Shown: positions 17,509 through 25,244 of the stretch, piece after piece
Layout: each line of letters begins with the position of its first letter
How positions within the stretch are numbered: the stretch's first letter is position 1
From: Actinoallomurus purpureus
GTDB lineage: Bacteria; Actinomycetota; Actinomycetes; Streptosporangiales; Streptosporangiaceae
NCBI RefSeq assembly: GCF_024055795.1
Contig: NZ_JAMXMY010000009.1
Span: 124,001-188,000, forward strand
Length of the DNA stretch: 64,000 nt
Reading direction: 5' to 3'
The notes under the pieces: generated by a model
The model's database searches: none
Told to the model about the DNA's origin: nothing
The model's input: only the letters and a program-made list of their open reading frames with translations
Made by a program: the position numbers and the translations under genes

Positions 17509-17601
17509 ACCCCAACGCGTCGAGCGAGCAGGAGCAGTGGCCCTGCGGCACGTCAGACGCATCAGCAGTCTCAAGACCACCGACACAAGGACGGTGCACC
17601 A

Positions 17602-18456
17602 GTGAACGAAGAACATGCGGTAGCCCGGACAGCGCTGATCACCGCCGCCGCACGCGCCGTCGAGTCCAACCGGCCCGACCCGCTCTTCACCGACGACCTC
17701 GCCGCCGCACTCGCCGGTCCCGAAGGTTTCACGCTCCTGGAACGCTACGAACACTCCCTCGGCCGCCGCGACACCTACCTGCCCGCCCGCACCCGCCATT
17801 TCGACGACCTGATCACCCACACCGTCCACGCCGAGAACATCGGCCAGGTGGCCTTGCTCGGCGCCGGCCTTGACACCCGCGCATACCGACTCGACTGGCC
17901 CCAGGGCGTCGTCGTCTTCGAAATCGACCGAGGCGAACTCCTCGAGGACAAGAACACCACCCTCACCGGTCTTGACGCACACCCGCGGTGTGACCGCAGA
18001 ACCGTCCCCGCCGACCTGACCGGCGACTGGACCGGCCAGCTCCGCGCCTGTGGCTACCAACCCACCGCACCCTGCCTCTGGATCGCCGAAGGACTCCTCG
18101 TCTACCTCGACCCCAGAGCAGCCGAACACCTGCTCGCCACTCTCTCCCACATCAGCGCCCCCGGCAGCCGCCTCGCCGCCGACCTGGTCAGCAAAGCCAT
18201 GGTGACCAGCATGACCCAGGTCGCAGACGCCGTCACCGAGACCGCCCAAGCCCAGTGGCGCTTTGGCGTGGACGAACCCGAACCGCTATTCGCCCGCTGC
18301 GGCTGGACAATCGAGCAACTGACAGCCCCCCACGGCTGGGAAGCCCAGGACGGCACCCCACCACCCGCCGTCTTCGCCACAGCCCGAAGCGCCGTAGGAC
18401 GAACGCACATTCCGCCAACACGCGCACCGCTATCCGAGGCCCAAAGCCCCCGTTGA
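17602..18456 (+). CDS. Class I SAM-dependent methyltransferase (leucine carboxyl methyltransferase family)
   Basis: A 284-residue methyltransferase of the PPM1/LCM-like (TIGR00027-type) group: VARTALITAAARAVESNRPD near the N terminus, SAM-binding VALLGAGLDTRAYRLDWP, acidic VVVFEIDRGELLEDK, and APCLWIAEGLLVYLD. Members are usually O-methyltransferases acting on carboxylates or hydroxyls. GTG at 17602 has AAGGACGG eight bases upstream. It is separated from the RiPP operon by 93 bases and reads in the same direction, so it is a candidate tailoring enzyme, for example for a C-terminal or Asp/Glu side-chain carboxylate. That role is inferred from position only. Confidence 0.8.
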   Translation: MNEEHAVARTALITAAARAVESNRPDPLFTDDLAAALAGPEGFTLLERYEHSLGRRDTYLPARTRHFDDLITHTVHAENIGQVALLGAGLDTRAYRLDWPQGVVVFEIDRGELLEDKNTTLTGLDAHPRCDRRTVPADLTGDWTGQLRACGYQPTAPCLWIAEGLLVYLDPRAAEHLLATLSHISAPGSRLAADLVSKAMVTSMTQVADAVTETAQAQWRFGVDEPEPLFARCGWTIEQLTAPHGWEAQDGTPPPAVFATARSAVGRTHIPPTRAPLSEAQSPR

Positions 18457-18582
18457 CCCTCTCACCGGCACCTGCTGTCGGCGTACTCCTTGGCGTGCAG
18501 AGCTGGGTACGGATCTACGTGCAAAGCTGTTGAGCCGTCATGCTGGGCGAGTTCGATTCGATCCTTGTGCCTTGGGGGTTTG

Positions 18583-18852
18583 ATGCGTGCAGGCGTCGTG
18601 GTCACCGCGCACCCCGGCGTGGAGGACCTCGCCGTGCGGGCCGAGGAGTTGGGCTTGCACAGCTTCTGGGTCAACGACACCCCGATGGTCCACGGCGACC
18701 CCTTCGTCGCCCTGGGACTGTGTGCGAAGGCCACCAGCCGCATCAGGCTCGGCATCGGCGTGACCTCACCGGCGCTGCGCTCGGCCCCGGCCGCCGCCAG
18801 CGGGCTCGCCAGCCTCAAAGTTGTTCAACTCGGCTGTTCGCAGGGTGCGTGA
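18583..18852 (+). pseudogene. Luciferase-like F420/flavin oxidoreductase, N-terminal fragment
   Basis: The ATG at 18583 opens a typical LLM-class N terminus: MRAGVVVTAHPG, then AEELGLHSFWVNDTPMVHGD and KATSRIRLGIGVTSP. Homology stops near position 18819 (ASGLASLK) and the frame closes at 18852 in unrelated sequence. About 80 of some 300 residues remain, so this is a truncated gene. The missing middle and C-terminal part of a protein of the same class begins near 22683, suggesting one gene split by a roughly 3.9-kb cassette. Confidence 0.7.
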
Positions 18853-19022
18853 GGCCACGTACTTTGGGCCCGCAGGGCGGACCATCCGCAGTCCGGGCTG
18901 GTCGATCGCCTCCACATAAGCCGTGCCGGTTTCCTCACCCATCCCCCTGCGCTGCGGAGGTGCGCCCGGCGCGGCGGCGCCGATGTTCTGGCGCACCTCC
19001 GCGGGCTGTCGGCGATCGATGG

Positions 19023-19904
19023 TCAGGCGGGTGCGTTGAGGATGTTGTTGGTGAAGTGGCGGCCCCAGTGCGGGCGGCTGCCGTCGAGGTCGTACACGTC
19101 GTATTCCTCGGCGAGATCCCAGGATGTCAATACCTGTCCGCTCTTGCGTTCGACGTGGGGGTCGGTGGCCAGGGCGGTGATGACGCGGCCGATATAGCGA
19201 GGGGTTTCCGAGGCCAGGAAGTGCGGGTCGCGCTCGCCGGCGTCGCGCCAGTTGGCCTCGGAGACGCCGAACCCGTCGAGCATGGCTTCCGAGCGCAGGA
19301 ATCCGGGGGTGACGGCGAGGGCGGTGATGCCGTGCGGGCGCAGTTCCTCGGCCTGGGCCAGTGCCAGGCGATTGACGGCGGTCTTGACCAGGTCGTAGGC
19401 CAGGTTCCCGCGGTAGTGGGCGCCGTCGCCGTCGGTCACCTCGACGATGAGGCCGCCGGGGTGTTCCAGCATGAGTGGTACCGCATGCTGGCTGGTGATC
19501 AGGTGCGTGAGTACGGCGCGTTCCCACAACGTCTGGACCTTGGCCAAGTCAAGCTGCCAGAACGGGGTTCCCCACTCGGTGAGCGGGTCCCCGCCCCACA
19601 CATCGTTGACCAGCACGTTCAGGCGACCGTGATCGGCGCGAACCCGCTCGATGACGGCGGCGACGTCCTCGGGGCGGGTGTGGTCGCAGCGGATGGCGAT
19701 GCCGGTGCCGCCGGCGTCGGTGACCAGCTCGGCGGTGTCCTCGATCGTCTCTACGCGGTTTAGGTCGGATCGGGCGGTGCGGGTGGAGCGGCCGGTGACG
19801 TAGACGGTGGCGCCGGCGGTGCCGAGTTCGACGGCGATGCCGCGCCCGGCGCCGCGGGTGGCGCCGGCGACGAGGGCGATCTGTCCGATGAGCGGTGGCG
19901 TCAT
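19023..19904 (-). CDS. SDR family oxidoreductase
   Basis: A 293-residue short-chain dehydrogenase. Motifs: VAGATRGAGRGIAVELG for NAD(P) binding, VTGRSTRT for cofactor preference (Arg residues suggest NADPH), LVNDVWGGD in place of the usual NNAG, and YDLVKTA as the YxxxK catalytic pair. The substrate is unknown. It reads away from the TetR gene, 30 bases downstream of the LUD gene, and is probably co-transcribed with it under the TetR operator at 20593-20620. Confidence 0.85.
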   Translation of the reverse strand: MTPPLIGQIALVAGATRGAGRGIAVELGTAGATVYVTGRSTRTARSDLNRVETIEDTAELVTDAGGTGIAIRCDHTRPEDVAAVIERVRADHGRLNVLVNDVWGGDPLTEWGTPFWQLDLAKVQTLWERAVLTHLITSQHAVPLMLEHPGGLIVEVTDGDGAHYRGNLAYDLVKTAVNRLALAQAEELRPHGITALAVTPGFLRSEAMLDGFGVSEANWRDAGERDPHFLASETPRYIGRVITALATDPHVERKSGQVLTSWDLAEEYDVYDLDGSRPHWGRHFTNNILNAPA

Positions 19905-19934
19905 TGGTGGTGTCTCCTTCGCAGATCAGGTGGG

Positions 19935-20570
19935 TCAGAAGCCGAGCGGCTCGTCGACGAGCACCACGCGGATGCGCCCTTCTTCGATGTCGCCGTGCAG
20001 CGTCAAGACCTTGTGGACGGTGCTGCCCATGCCGTAGGCCGAGCGGGCGCGGGCGTCCTCCAGCGGCAGGCTGTACTCGTGGACGCGCCGCATGGCGGTG
20101 TCGAGGTCAGGGACGATTTTCTGGGCGCCAATGATGAACAGCACGTTCTGGGCGCCGTAGGCCATTGAGGCCAGCTGGCTGCCGCTTGCGGAGGCGATGA
20201 CAAGATCTCCGTCGTGGGTCAGCGCGTGGACGCTGCCGACCACCCACTGCGGGGCGGCGCCGAGGCGGCGCATCTCGCTCATCTGGGTCGTGGGGTCCAT
20301 CGCCATCAGCTGTGGTCGGGTCGCGGTGTAGCGGCTGGATCTTTCGATCTCCTGGGACAGGCCGATCGCGTCGGCGGTCACCGAAGACGCGGTGAACACC
20401 TCAGCGCCGTCGGGCAGCAGGTCCAGCGCCGCCTGCCGTGCCGCGGCCGCATCGGGCACGCGGCGGACGTGGTAACCGCGGGCTTGCAGCCCTGCGGCCG
20501 CAGCCGCGACGGCAGCCTCGTCCGCAGGGGCCGCATAGGCGGTGTTGGGAGTCGCGGTCGTCATAGTCAT
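19935..20570 (-). CDS. LUD domain protein (LutC/YkgG-like)
   Basis: A 211-residue protein with the LUD fold: EVFTASSVTADAIGLSQEIE, then WVVGSVHALTHDGDLVIASA, SGSQLASMAYGAQNVLFIIG and a C-terminal KVLTLHGDIEEGRIRVVLV. LUD proteins occur in lactate-utilisation complexes (LutC), but stand-alone members like this one are also found beside TetR regulators and oxidoreductases, with unknown roles. It is first in a two-gene minus-strand operon with the SDR and divergent from the TetR gene, with the operator between them. Confidence 0.85.
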   Translation of the reverse strand: MTMTTATPNTAYAAPADEAAVAAAAAGLQARGYHVRRVPDAAAARQAALDLLPDGAEVFTASSVTADAIGLSQEIERSSRYTATRPQLMAMDPTTQMSEMRRLGAAPQWVVGSVHALTHDGDLVIASASGSQLASMAYGAQNVLFIIGAQKIVPDLDTAMRRVHEYSLPLEDARARSAYGMGSTVHKVLTLHGDIEEGRIRVVLVDEPLGF

Positions 20571-20592
20571 CTCCTCTATCGGGGTCAGGCGA

Positions 20593-20620
20593 CATAGTAA
20601 ACGATTATTCGTTTAGTATG
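20593..20620. promoter_or_regulatory. Palindromic operator between LUD and TetR genes
   Basis: The core TAAACGA (20598-20604) and TCGTTTA (20609-20615) form perfect arms around TTAT, and flanking CATA/TATG extend the symmetry to 28 bases with one mismatch per arm. It ends five bases before the tetR-family ATG at 20626 and is AT-rich in a GC-rich region. This fits an autoregulatory TetR binding site controlling both divergent transcripts. Confidence 0.7.
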
Positions 20621-20625
20621 TTCCC

Positions 20626-21243
20626 ATGACGATTGGACGGCCGCGAACGGTGAGCGACGAGCAGGTCCTCGCAGGCGCCGCGCGCGTGATCGCGCGTGTG
20701 GGTCCCGCACGGTTGACGCTGGCTGAGGTGGGCCGTGAGGTCGGATTGTCGGCGGCTACCGTGGTGCAGCGCTTCGGGTCCAAACGCGGAGTCCTGCTGG
20801 CGGTGGCCCGTCACGGGGCCGATACCTTGCCCCGCCAGGTGGCCGCGGCTCAAGACGCGAGTGCTCCCGCCGTGGCTCTGATCGATGTGCTCGCCGGCAT
20901 CGCCGGTACCATGCGCAGCTCGGAGGAGTTCGCCAACCACCTGGCGTTCCTGCTGCTGGACCTCGCTGATCCGCAGTTCCAGCGGATCAGCCGCGACTAC
21001 ACCGCCGCTGTGGAGCGCGCCATCGGAGACGTCCTGACTGCCAGCCAAGCCGCCGGTGAGCTCATCTCAGGTGATCTCAGCCGACTACCGCGGGCGATTC
21101 ACGCCGCCTACAACGGGGCGCTCGTCACCTGGGGCCTGGCCGGCAGTGGCAGCCCAGCCGAGCACGTCCGCGACCAGCTGACCCTGCTTCTCGGCCCACA
21201 CCTCGAACCCACACGCCCAGCCCAGCGACCGCCGGCGCGATGA
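20626..21243 (+). CDS. TetR/AcrR family transcriptional repressor
   Basis: A 205-residue regulator with an N-terminal TetR helix-turn-helix (GRPRTVSDEQVLAGAARVIA, then LTLAEVGREVGLSAATVVQR and FGSKRGVLLAVARHG) and a variable ligand-binding domain. The operator-like palindrome immediately upstream suggests self-repression and control of the divergent LUD-SDR operon. Its stop overlaps the start of the MFS reading frame (ATGA), so regulator and transporter were probably one operon. Confidence 0.9.
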   Translation: MTIGRPRTVSDEQVLAGAARVIARVGPARLTLAEVGREVGLSAATVVQRFGSKRGVLLAVARHGADTLPRQVAAAQDASAPAVALIDVLAGIAGTMRSSEEFANHLAFLLLDLADPQFQRISRDYTAAVERAIGDVLTASQAAGELISGDLSRLPRAIHAAYNGALVTWGLAGSGSPAEHVRDQLTLLLGPHLEPTRPAQRPPAR

Positions 21244-22494
21244 CGACCACCACTCCCGGCGCCAGCCCGCAGCCGGAGGCGGCCGGCCGGCGACAACACC
21301 GCACCGCCACATCGACTCGGCCCCTGCACGTGCTGCGGGCGGCCAGCGTGTTGGGCGGGTTCGCGCAGTCCCTCGCTGGCACAGCCGGGTCGCTACTCGC
21401 CGGCGAGATCACCGGCTCCGACGCTGTGACCGGTCTGCCGTCGGCGCTGCTAGTGACTGGCTCCGCCCTCGCGGCCCTGCTTCTTTCAGGATTGGCGCGC
21501 CGCCGCGGTCGCCGCGCCGCGCTGAGCACCGGCGCGGCCCTGGCGGTCGCCGGATGCCTCGTGGTGACCGTCGCCGCCGTGTCCGCGAGCCTGCCACTGG
21601 TCCTGGCGGGCAGCCTGCTGCTCGGCGCGGGCAACACCGCGGTGATGCTGGGCCGGTACGCCGCCGCAGACCTCGCCTCCCCGACCCGACGCGGCCGGGC
21701 CATGGCGTCCGTACTGGCCGCGACCACTATTGGGGCGGTCGCCGGACCGAACCTGCTCGCGCCAGCAAGCAGCCTGGCCACCTGGTTCGGGCTCCCCCCG
21801 CTGGGCGGACCGTACCTGATCGCGGCGATTGGCTTCGCGGCGGCGACAGGCACACTCGCGATTGGGTTGCCCACCCCGGACTCCGCCGTCGGGGACGCGC
21901 CTGCCCCTGGCGTCGCCCCTGCTGTTCCCGTCGTGCTCAGCCGCCACCGCGTTGTGGGGCTGGCCGTCCTCGCGCTGGCCAACCTCGTGATGGTCGCAGT
22001 CATGACAATGGCACCGGTCCAGCTGCACCACCTCGGTAGCGGTCTCGGCGCCATCGGACTCGTCGTCAGCCTGCACGTTGCCGGCATGTTCGCGCCCTCG
22101 CCGCTCAGCGGACGGCTCACAGACCGCGCCGGCGGCCAGCGTGCGGCCTATCTGCGCCGCAACGGTTCTCGTCACCGGCGCCGGGCTAGCCGCAGCCGCC
22201 GCGGGCTCCCCACCTATCCTCGCCGCGGCGATGCTGCTGCTGGGGGTGGGATGGAACCTCGCCCTGATCGCCGGCAGCGCCCTGCTCACCAACGGCGTCC
22301 CCACCCGGCAGCGTCCACGACTGGAAGGGTACGGCGAGGTCGGCATGGGCATCGCCGCCGCTGGAGGCGGAGTCATCTGCGGACCCGTCATGGACACGGG
22401 CGGCTACTCCTCTCTCGCCCTCTCCGGAGCTGCCGTAGCCACCCTCATCCTCCCGATCGCCTGGAACTGGTCGACCCGACGGGCAACCCAATGA
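21240..22494 (+). pseudogene. MFS transporter with an apparent frameshift
   Basis: An MFS transporter reads from the ATG at 21240 (overlapping the TetR stop) through about ten hydrophobic segments to GRLTDRAGGQRAAYL near 22155. It then loses the frame. The natural continuation, CAATVLVTGAGLAAAAAG through WNLALIAGSALLTNGVP to the last helices, is in the +1 frame and ends at 22494. A single indel between about 22140 and 22165 would restore a protein of roughly 415 residues. It could be a genuine null mutation or a sequencing error. Drug or metabolite export is likely, regulated by the adjacent TetR. Confidence 0.75.
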
Positions 22495-22633
22495 GCCACA
22501 ATCCCAAGCAGCCCCTCCGATAACGAGCCGTCGACCAATCCGGACCACTCAGGCCAACTCGACCCGGACATCCACCGAGATCCAGAAACAACAGGCCAGA
22601 TTCAACGAGACAACGATCGCCCTCAATCCCACC

Positions 22634-22680
22634 GAAGTTGGCCACCTACCAGCTCACGACCCCGACCTCCGGCCAACTTC
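22634..22680. repeat. Inverted repeat at the junction before the oxidoreductase C-terminal half
   Basis: GAAGTTGGCC (22634-22643) and GGCCAACTTC (22671-22680) are perfect 10-base arms around 27 bases. They lie directly at the point where LLM homology resumes (about 22683), so they may mark the edge of the inserted cassette or act as the terminator of the MFS gene. Confidence 0.45.
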
Positions 22681-22711
22681 AACGGGAACGGACACCCGGC
22701 GCACCCTGGGC

Positions 22712-23464
22712 ATGCGGCCGACCACGGCAGCCACGCTGGAGAACTTCACCGCCGCACTGCAGGACCTGTGCGCCGGACGCTCGACCGAGTACCGCGAAGG
22801 TGACCGGGGCCGCGACATCCGGTTCCTGCACGCCGGGGCGCACGTGAACACCGCCGACCCGATCGAGTTCGTCGTGGCCGCGCTGGGCGGACCGAAGGCC
22901 GCCGCCGTCGCCGGCCGCCGCGGCACCGGCCGCCGCGGCACCGGCCTCATCTCCTTCGGCCTGCTGGACCCCGCCGCGTGGCAGGCGTTGCACGACGCCC
23001 GCCGCATGCCCCGCGACCCCGACTCCCGGGCGAACTCTTATGTGGTCACCGCGCTGCACATACTCGACGAGGACGAGGACCCTCACGGCGACGCGGCCCG
23101 GGACGCGACGGGCCACCTTGTCCTGTCGCTGCTGGCCTTCGCCGCCGACACACCCGCCTTCGTCGAGCAACTCGGCCCCGCCGAACGCGAGGCGGTGCGG
23201 CGACTCCTCGACCGGCGCGGCACCACCGCCACCGCGCCGGACAGGCACACCAAGCTCTACCCCAACTACCTCGGACGCATCGCACCGCAGGACCGGGACC
23301 TGGTCCTGCCTTCGCTAATGAACACCCTGGCCCTTGTCGGCACCCGCGGCGACCTCCTCGCCCGGATCACCACTCTGGAACAGGCCGGCATTGACGAACT
23401 CCTCATCCAGCCGGTGATCAACCCACCCACCGAAATGGCCCAGCTCGCGAAACTCCTCACCTGA
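22712..23464 (+). pseudogene. Luciferase-like oxidoreductase, N-terminally truncated
   Basis: A 250-residue frame matching the middle and C-terminal parts of LLM-class F420/flavin-dependent oxidoreductases: TAATLENFTAALQDLCAG, YREGDRGRDIRFLH, a middle EFVVAALGGPKAAAVAG, and a C-terminal QAGIDELLIQPVINPPTE. In-frame codons just upstream of the ATG read TRRTLG, the usual preceding motif, so homology really begins near 22683. The N-terminal barrel half is absent here but present 3.9 kb upstream (18583). A perfect 15-base tandem duplication at 22913-22942 adds GRRGT. Activity is doubtful. Confidence 0.65.
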
Positions 23465-23835
23465 CTGGACCCGCCGGCCGCGCGCACGCGTGGAGACACG
23501 CGAATCCCTGCCGGTGAATGTGGACGAGACGGAAGGCCATGGAGGTCTTTGCTGATCAACTCTGCACGTTTACCTGTACATGGCTCTGCACAGGAAGCCG
23601 TACGCCGACACCTGCGCGCGTCATTGGCTTCGAGACCGGCGCATGTCTGGGCGACGGCCAACCGGCCTGGCTGAAGTGGCCGTCGGGTTGAACCCGACCG
23701 CGTACCGGGTCGTTTCATGGCGGCCGAGCACGCAGCGAGCACACGCGCCCGTCCTGCCCACGGCGGCGGAGGGCCGAACGCCGGCGATGCGCTCGAGGTA
23801 GTCGGAGCCAGGGGAGGGGCAGTCCCGGTACCGCG

Positions 23836-23963
23836 CCGCCGGCACCGACATCGTCATCGTCGCCGAAAATCTTGGCCACTCGCTTGAGCCCGCCCGCCGC
23901 TAAAGCCTTTTCACCAGCGAAGACCGGCGACGCGCGATCGAGCACCTCACGATCGATGAATAG
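23836..23963 (+). pseudogene. C-terminal remnant of a tyrosine recombinase/integrase
   Basis: The + strand reads AAGTDIVIVAENLGHSLEPA, then RR, a TAA stop, and SLFTSEDRRRAIEHLTIDE with a final TAG. This matches the C-terminal box of phage-type integrases: the LGH(S/T) motif and, about ten residues later, the catalytic Tyr. The TAA falls exactly where the nucleophilic tyrosine is expected, so the fragment is dead. The rest of the enzyme is missing upstream. Confidence 0.65.
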
Positions 23964-24008
23964 AAGCCGCTGCGCCGACCCGCAGCGCGCAATCCGAGAG
24001 GAGAAGAA

Positions 24009-24086
24009 ATGACGAAGAAGGCTCCGAAGGGCGGATGGCAACCGCCGGGGCGGCCCGGAGCCGATTTGCCGGAAATGACGTCTTAG
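24009..24086 (+). CDS. Short ORF after the recombinase remnant
   Basis: A 25-codon frame starting MTKKAPKGGWQPPGRPG, with GAGAGGAG just upstream of the ATG. It is basic and proline-rich. No family is recognised; it may be the beginning of a lost gene. Confidence 0.25.
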   Translation: MTKKAPKGGWQPPGRPGADLPEMTS

Positions 24087-24155
24087 TCCTGCTTTGTAGT
24101 GATGGGATAACCGCTACGATCTTCCGGACATTGACGGATCTGGGAGTGGGTCACT

Positions 24156-24782
24156 GTGCAACCCCCGCAACCGCCGTACGGCGGCCGGCCGCCAGCGTAC
24201 GGGCCTCCGCCCGGCCCGCCCGGACCACCGATGCCGCCCGGGCCCCCGGGATGGGGGCCGCCCGGCCCGCGGCGGCCGAACAACAACGCGGCGGTCGTTA
24301 TCGTCATTGTCGCGGTCTTCGTGCTGCTGATCGGTGGCGGCGCCGTCCTGTGGTGGGGGTTCGACGTCGGCGCCTCGTGGGGCAAGCGGGCTGCTGCGGC
24401 GCCCACGGTGCCGGACATGCCGACGCCGCCCAGCTATAGCCCGCCGTCGGTGCCCAGCTTCACGCCGTACTCTCCGCCCGACACGTACTCACCGCCGCCG
24501 CAGCACTACGGAGCCATTGCCGTGGCGCACGATGGCAGCGTCGGCAAATCCTGGGACTTCAGCACCGCGGCCGCCGCTGAACGGCGGGCATTGAATGAGT
24601 GCCCGCGCTCCAACTGCAAGGTCCTCGTGGGTTTCGTCAACGGCTGTGGCGCCATCGCATACAACTCCCGCACCAACAGGTACTGGGGCGGTCGTGGCGA
24701 CACACGTATCGAAGCCGAGAAGGACGCCATATCCAACGCAGGCGGCGGCCGCTGGATCACCTGGGTGTGCACCACACGGTAG
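24156..24782 (+). CDS. Membrane-anchored DUF4189-like protein with Pro-rich N terminus
   Basis: A 208-residue protein. Residues 1-42 are Pro/Gly-rich (cytoplasmic, QPPQPPYGGRPP style), followed by one transmembrane helix (AAVVIVIVAVFVLLIGGGA), a Ser/Pro linker, and a C-terminal extracellular domain: YGAIAVAHDGSVGKSWDF, AAAERRALNECPRSNCKVLV and FVNGCGAIAY. The pattern YGAIA, AL..C...C, GCGAIA and a final WVC matches DUF4189. The function is unknown; the four Cys probably pair outside the cell. The GTG at 24156 is the start giving the intact Pro-rich tail. Confidence 0.75.
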   Translation: MQPPQPPYGGRPPAYGPPPGPPGPPMPPGPPGWGPPGPRRPNNNAAVVIVIVAVFVLLIGGGAVLWWGFDVGASWGKRAAAAPTVPDMPTPPSYSPPSVPSFTPYSPPDTYSPPPQHYGAIAVAHDGSVGKSWDFSTAAAAERRALNECPRSNCKVLVGFVNGCGAIAYNSRTNRYWGGRGDTRIEAEKDAISNAGGGRWITWVCTTR

Positions 24783-24804
24783 GGAGTTGCTGCGCAACGG
24801 CCGA

Positions 24805-24924
24805 ATGAGTGCCATCGCTAAATTCGCCGCCGTCGCGACGATGCTGGTGATCCTCTCAGGAGGTGCCCGCGTAGCGGCCGAACGCCTGGAGGAGTTGGGC
24901 CTTGCTCAGATGGCTGTCCACTGA
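24805..24924 (+). CDS. Possible small membrane or secreted peptide
   Basis: A 39-residue frame, MSAIAKFAAVATMLVILSGG followed by a short charged tail, directly downstream of the DUF4189 gene. The hydrophobic N terminus resembles a signal or membrane segment. No good ribosome-binding site is near the ATG, and a competing minus-strand frame (24856-25050) overlaps it. Confidence 0.25.
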   Translation: MSAIAKFAAVATMLVILSGGARVAAERLEELGLAQMAVH

Positions 24925-25244
24925 GGGATCGCTGTCGCTGAGCAAGACGCTGCCAGGGCAGCTGGGGTCCTCCCCGGTCAGCGTTACCTGGGAGAGCTTC
25001 CGATGGGTACGGAGTTCACGCAACGTCGCCCGCCAGATGGTCTTGTCCATGGGCTCGATCAGCGGCGGGGCCGAAGGAAGCTGCGGTGCCGTCGGCCGGG
25101 AACGGGTACGGATGGTGATCGCCGCAGCCGGCCTTTCGGCTGTGGCTCAACCATCCGCACAACGTAGCCGGGACATGACGCGCCTGCCATCGGTCCGGTC
25201 GGCGACCCGCCCAGTCATCCGCGGGCCATGCATTGTTGCGTCGA
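24925..25244. other. Intergenic region with no supported gene
   Basis: A 64-codon minus-strand frame at 24856-25050 (MDKTIWRATLRELRTHRKLS) enters this stretch but lacks a ribosome-binding site and recognisable relatives. I see no RNA gene. The minus-strand operon ending at 25245 should terminate here. Confidence 0.35.

Larger units (their letters stand above)
23465..24155. other. Gene-poor stretch with a recombinase remnant and one short ORF
   Basis: Apart from the tyrosine-recombinase remnant (23836-23963) and the 25-codon ORF at 24009, I see no credible gene. Frames here have mixed codon use and no ribosome-binding sites. The region probably records loss of an integrative element. Confidence 0.5.

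Noticed and set aside
18766..19022. Minus-strand coding extension beyond the SDR stop
   Set aside because: The frame from 19527 is antisense to the SDR and its tail (KYVASRTLRTAELNN) has no support beyond being open.
24856..25050. Minus-strand 64-codon gene (MDKTIWRATLRELRTHRKLS)
   Set aside because: No ribosome-binding site and no recognised family; overlaps another weak frame, so left unannotated as a gene.
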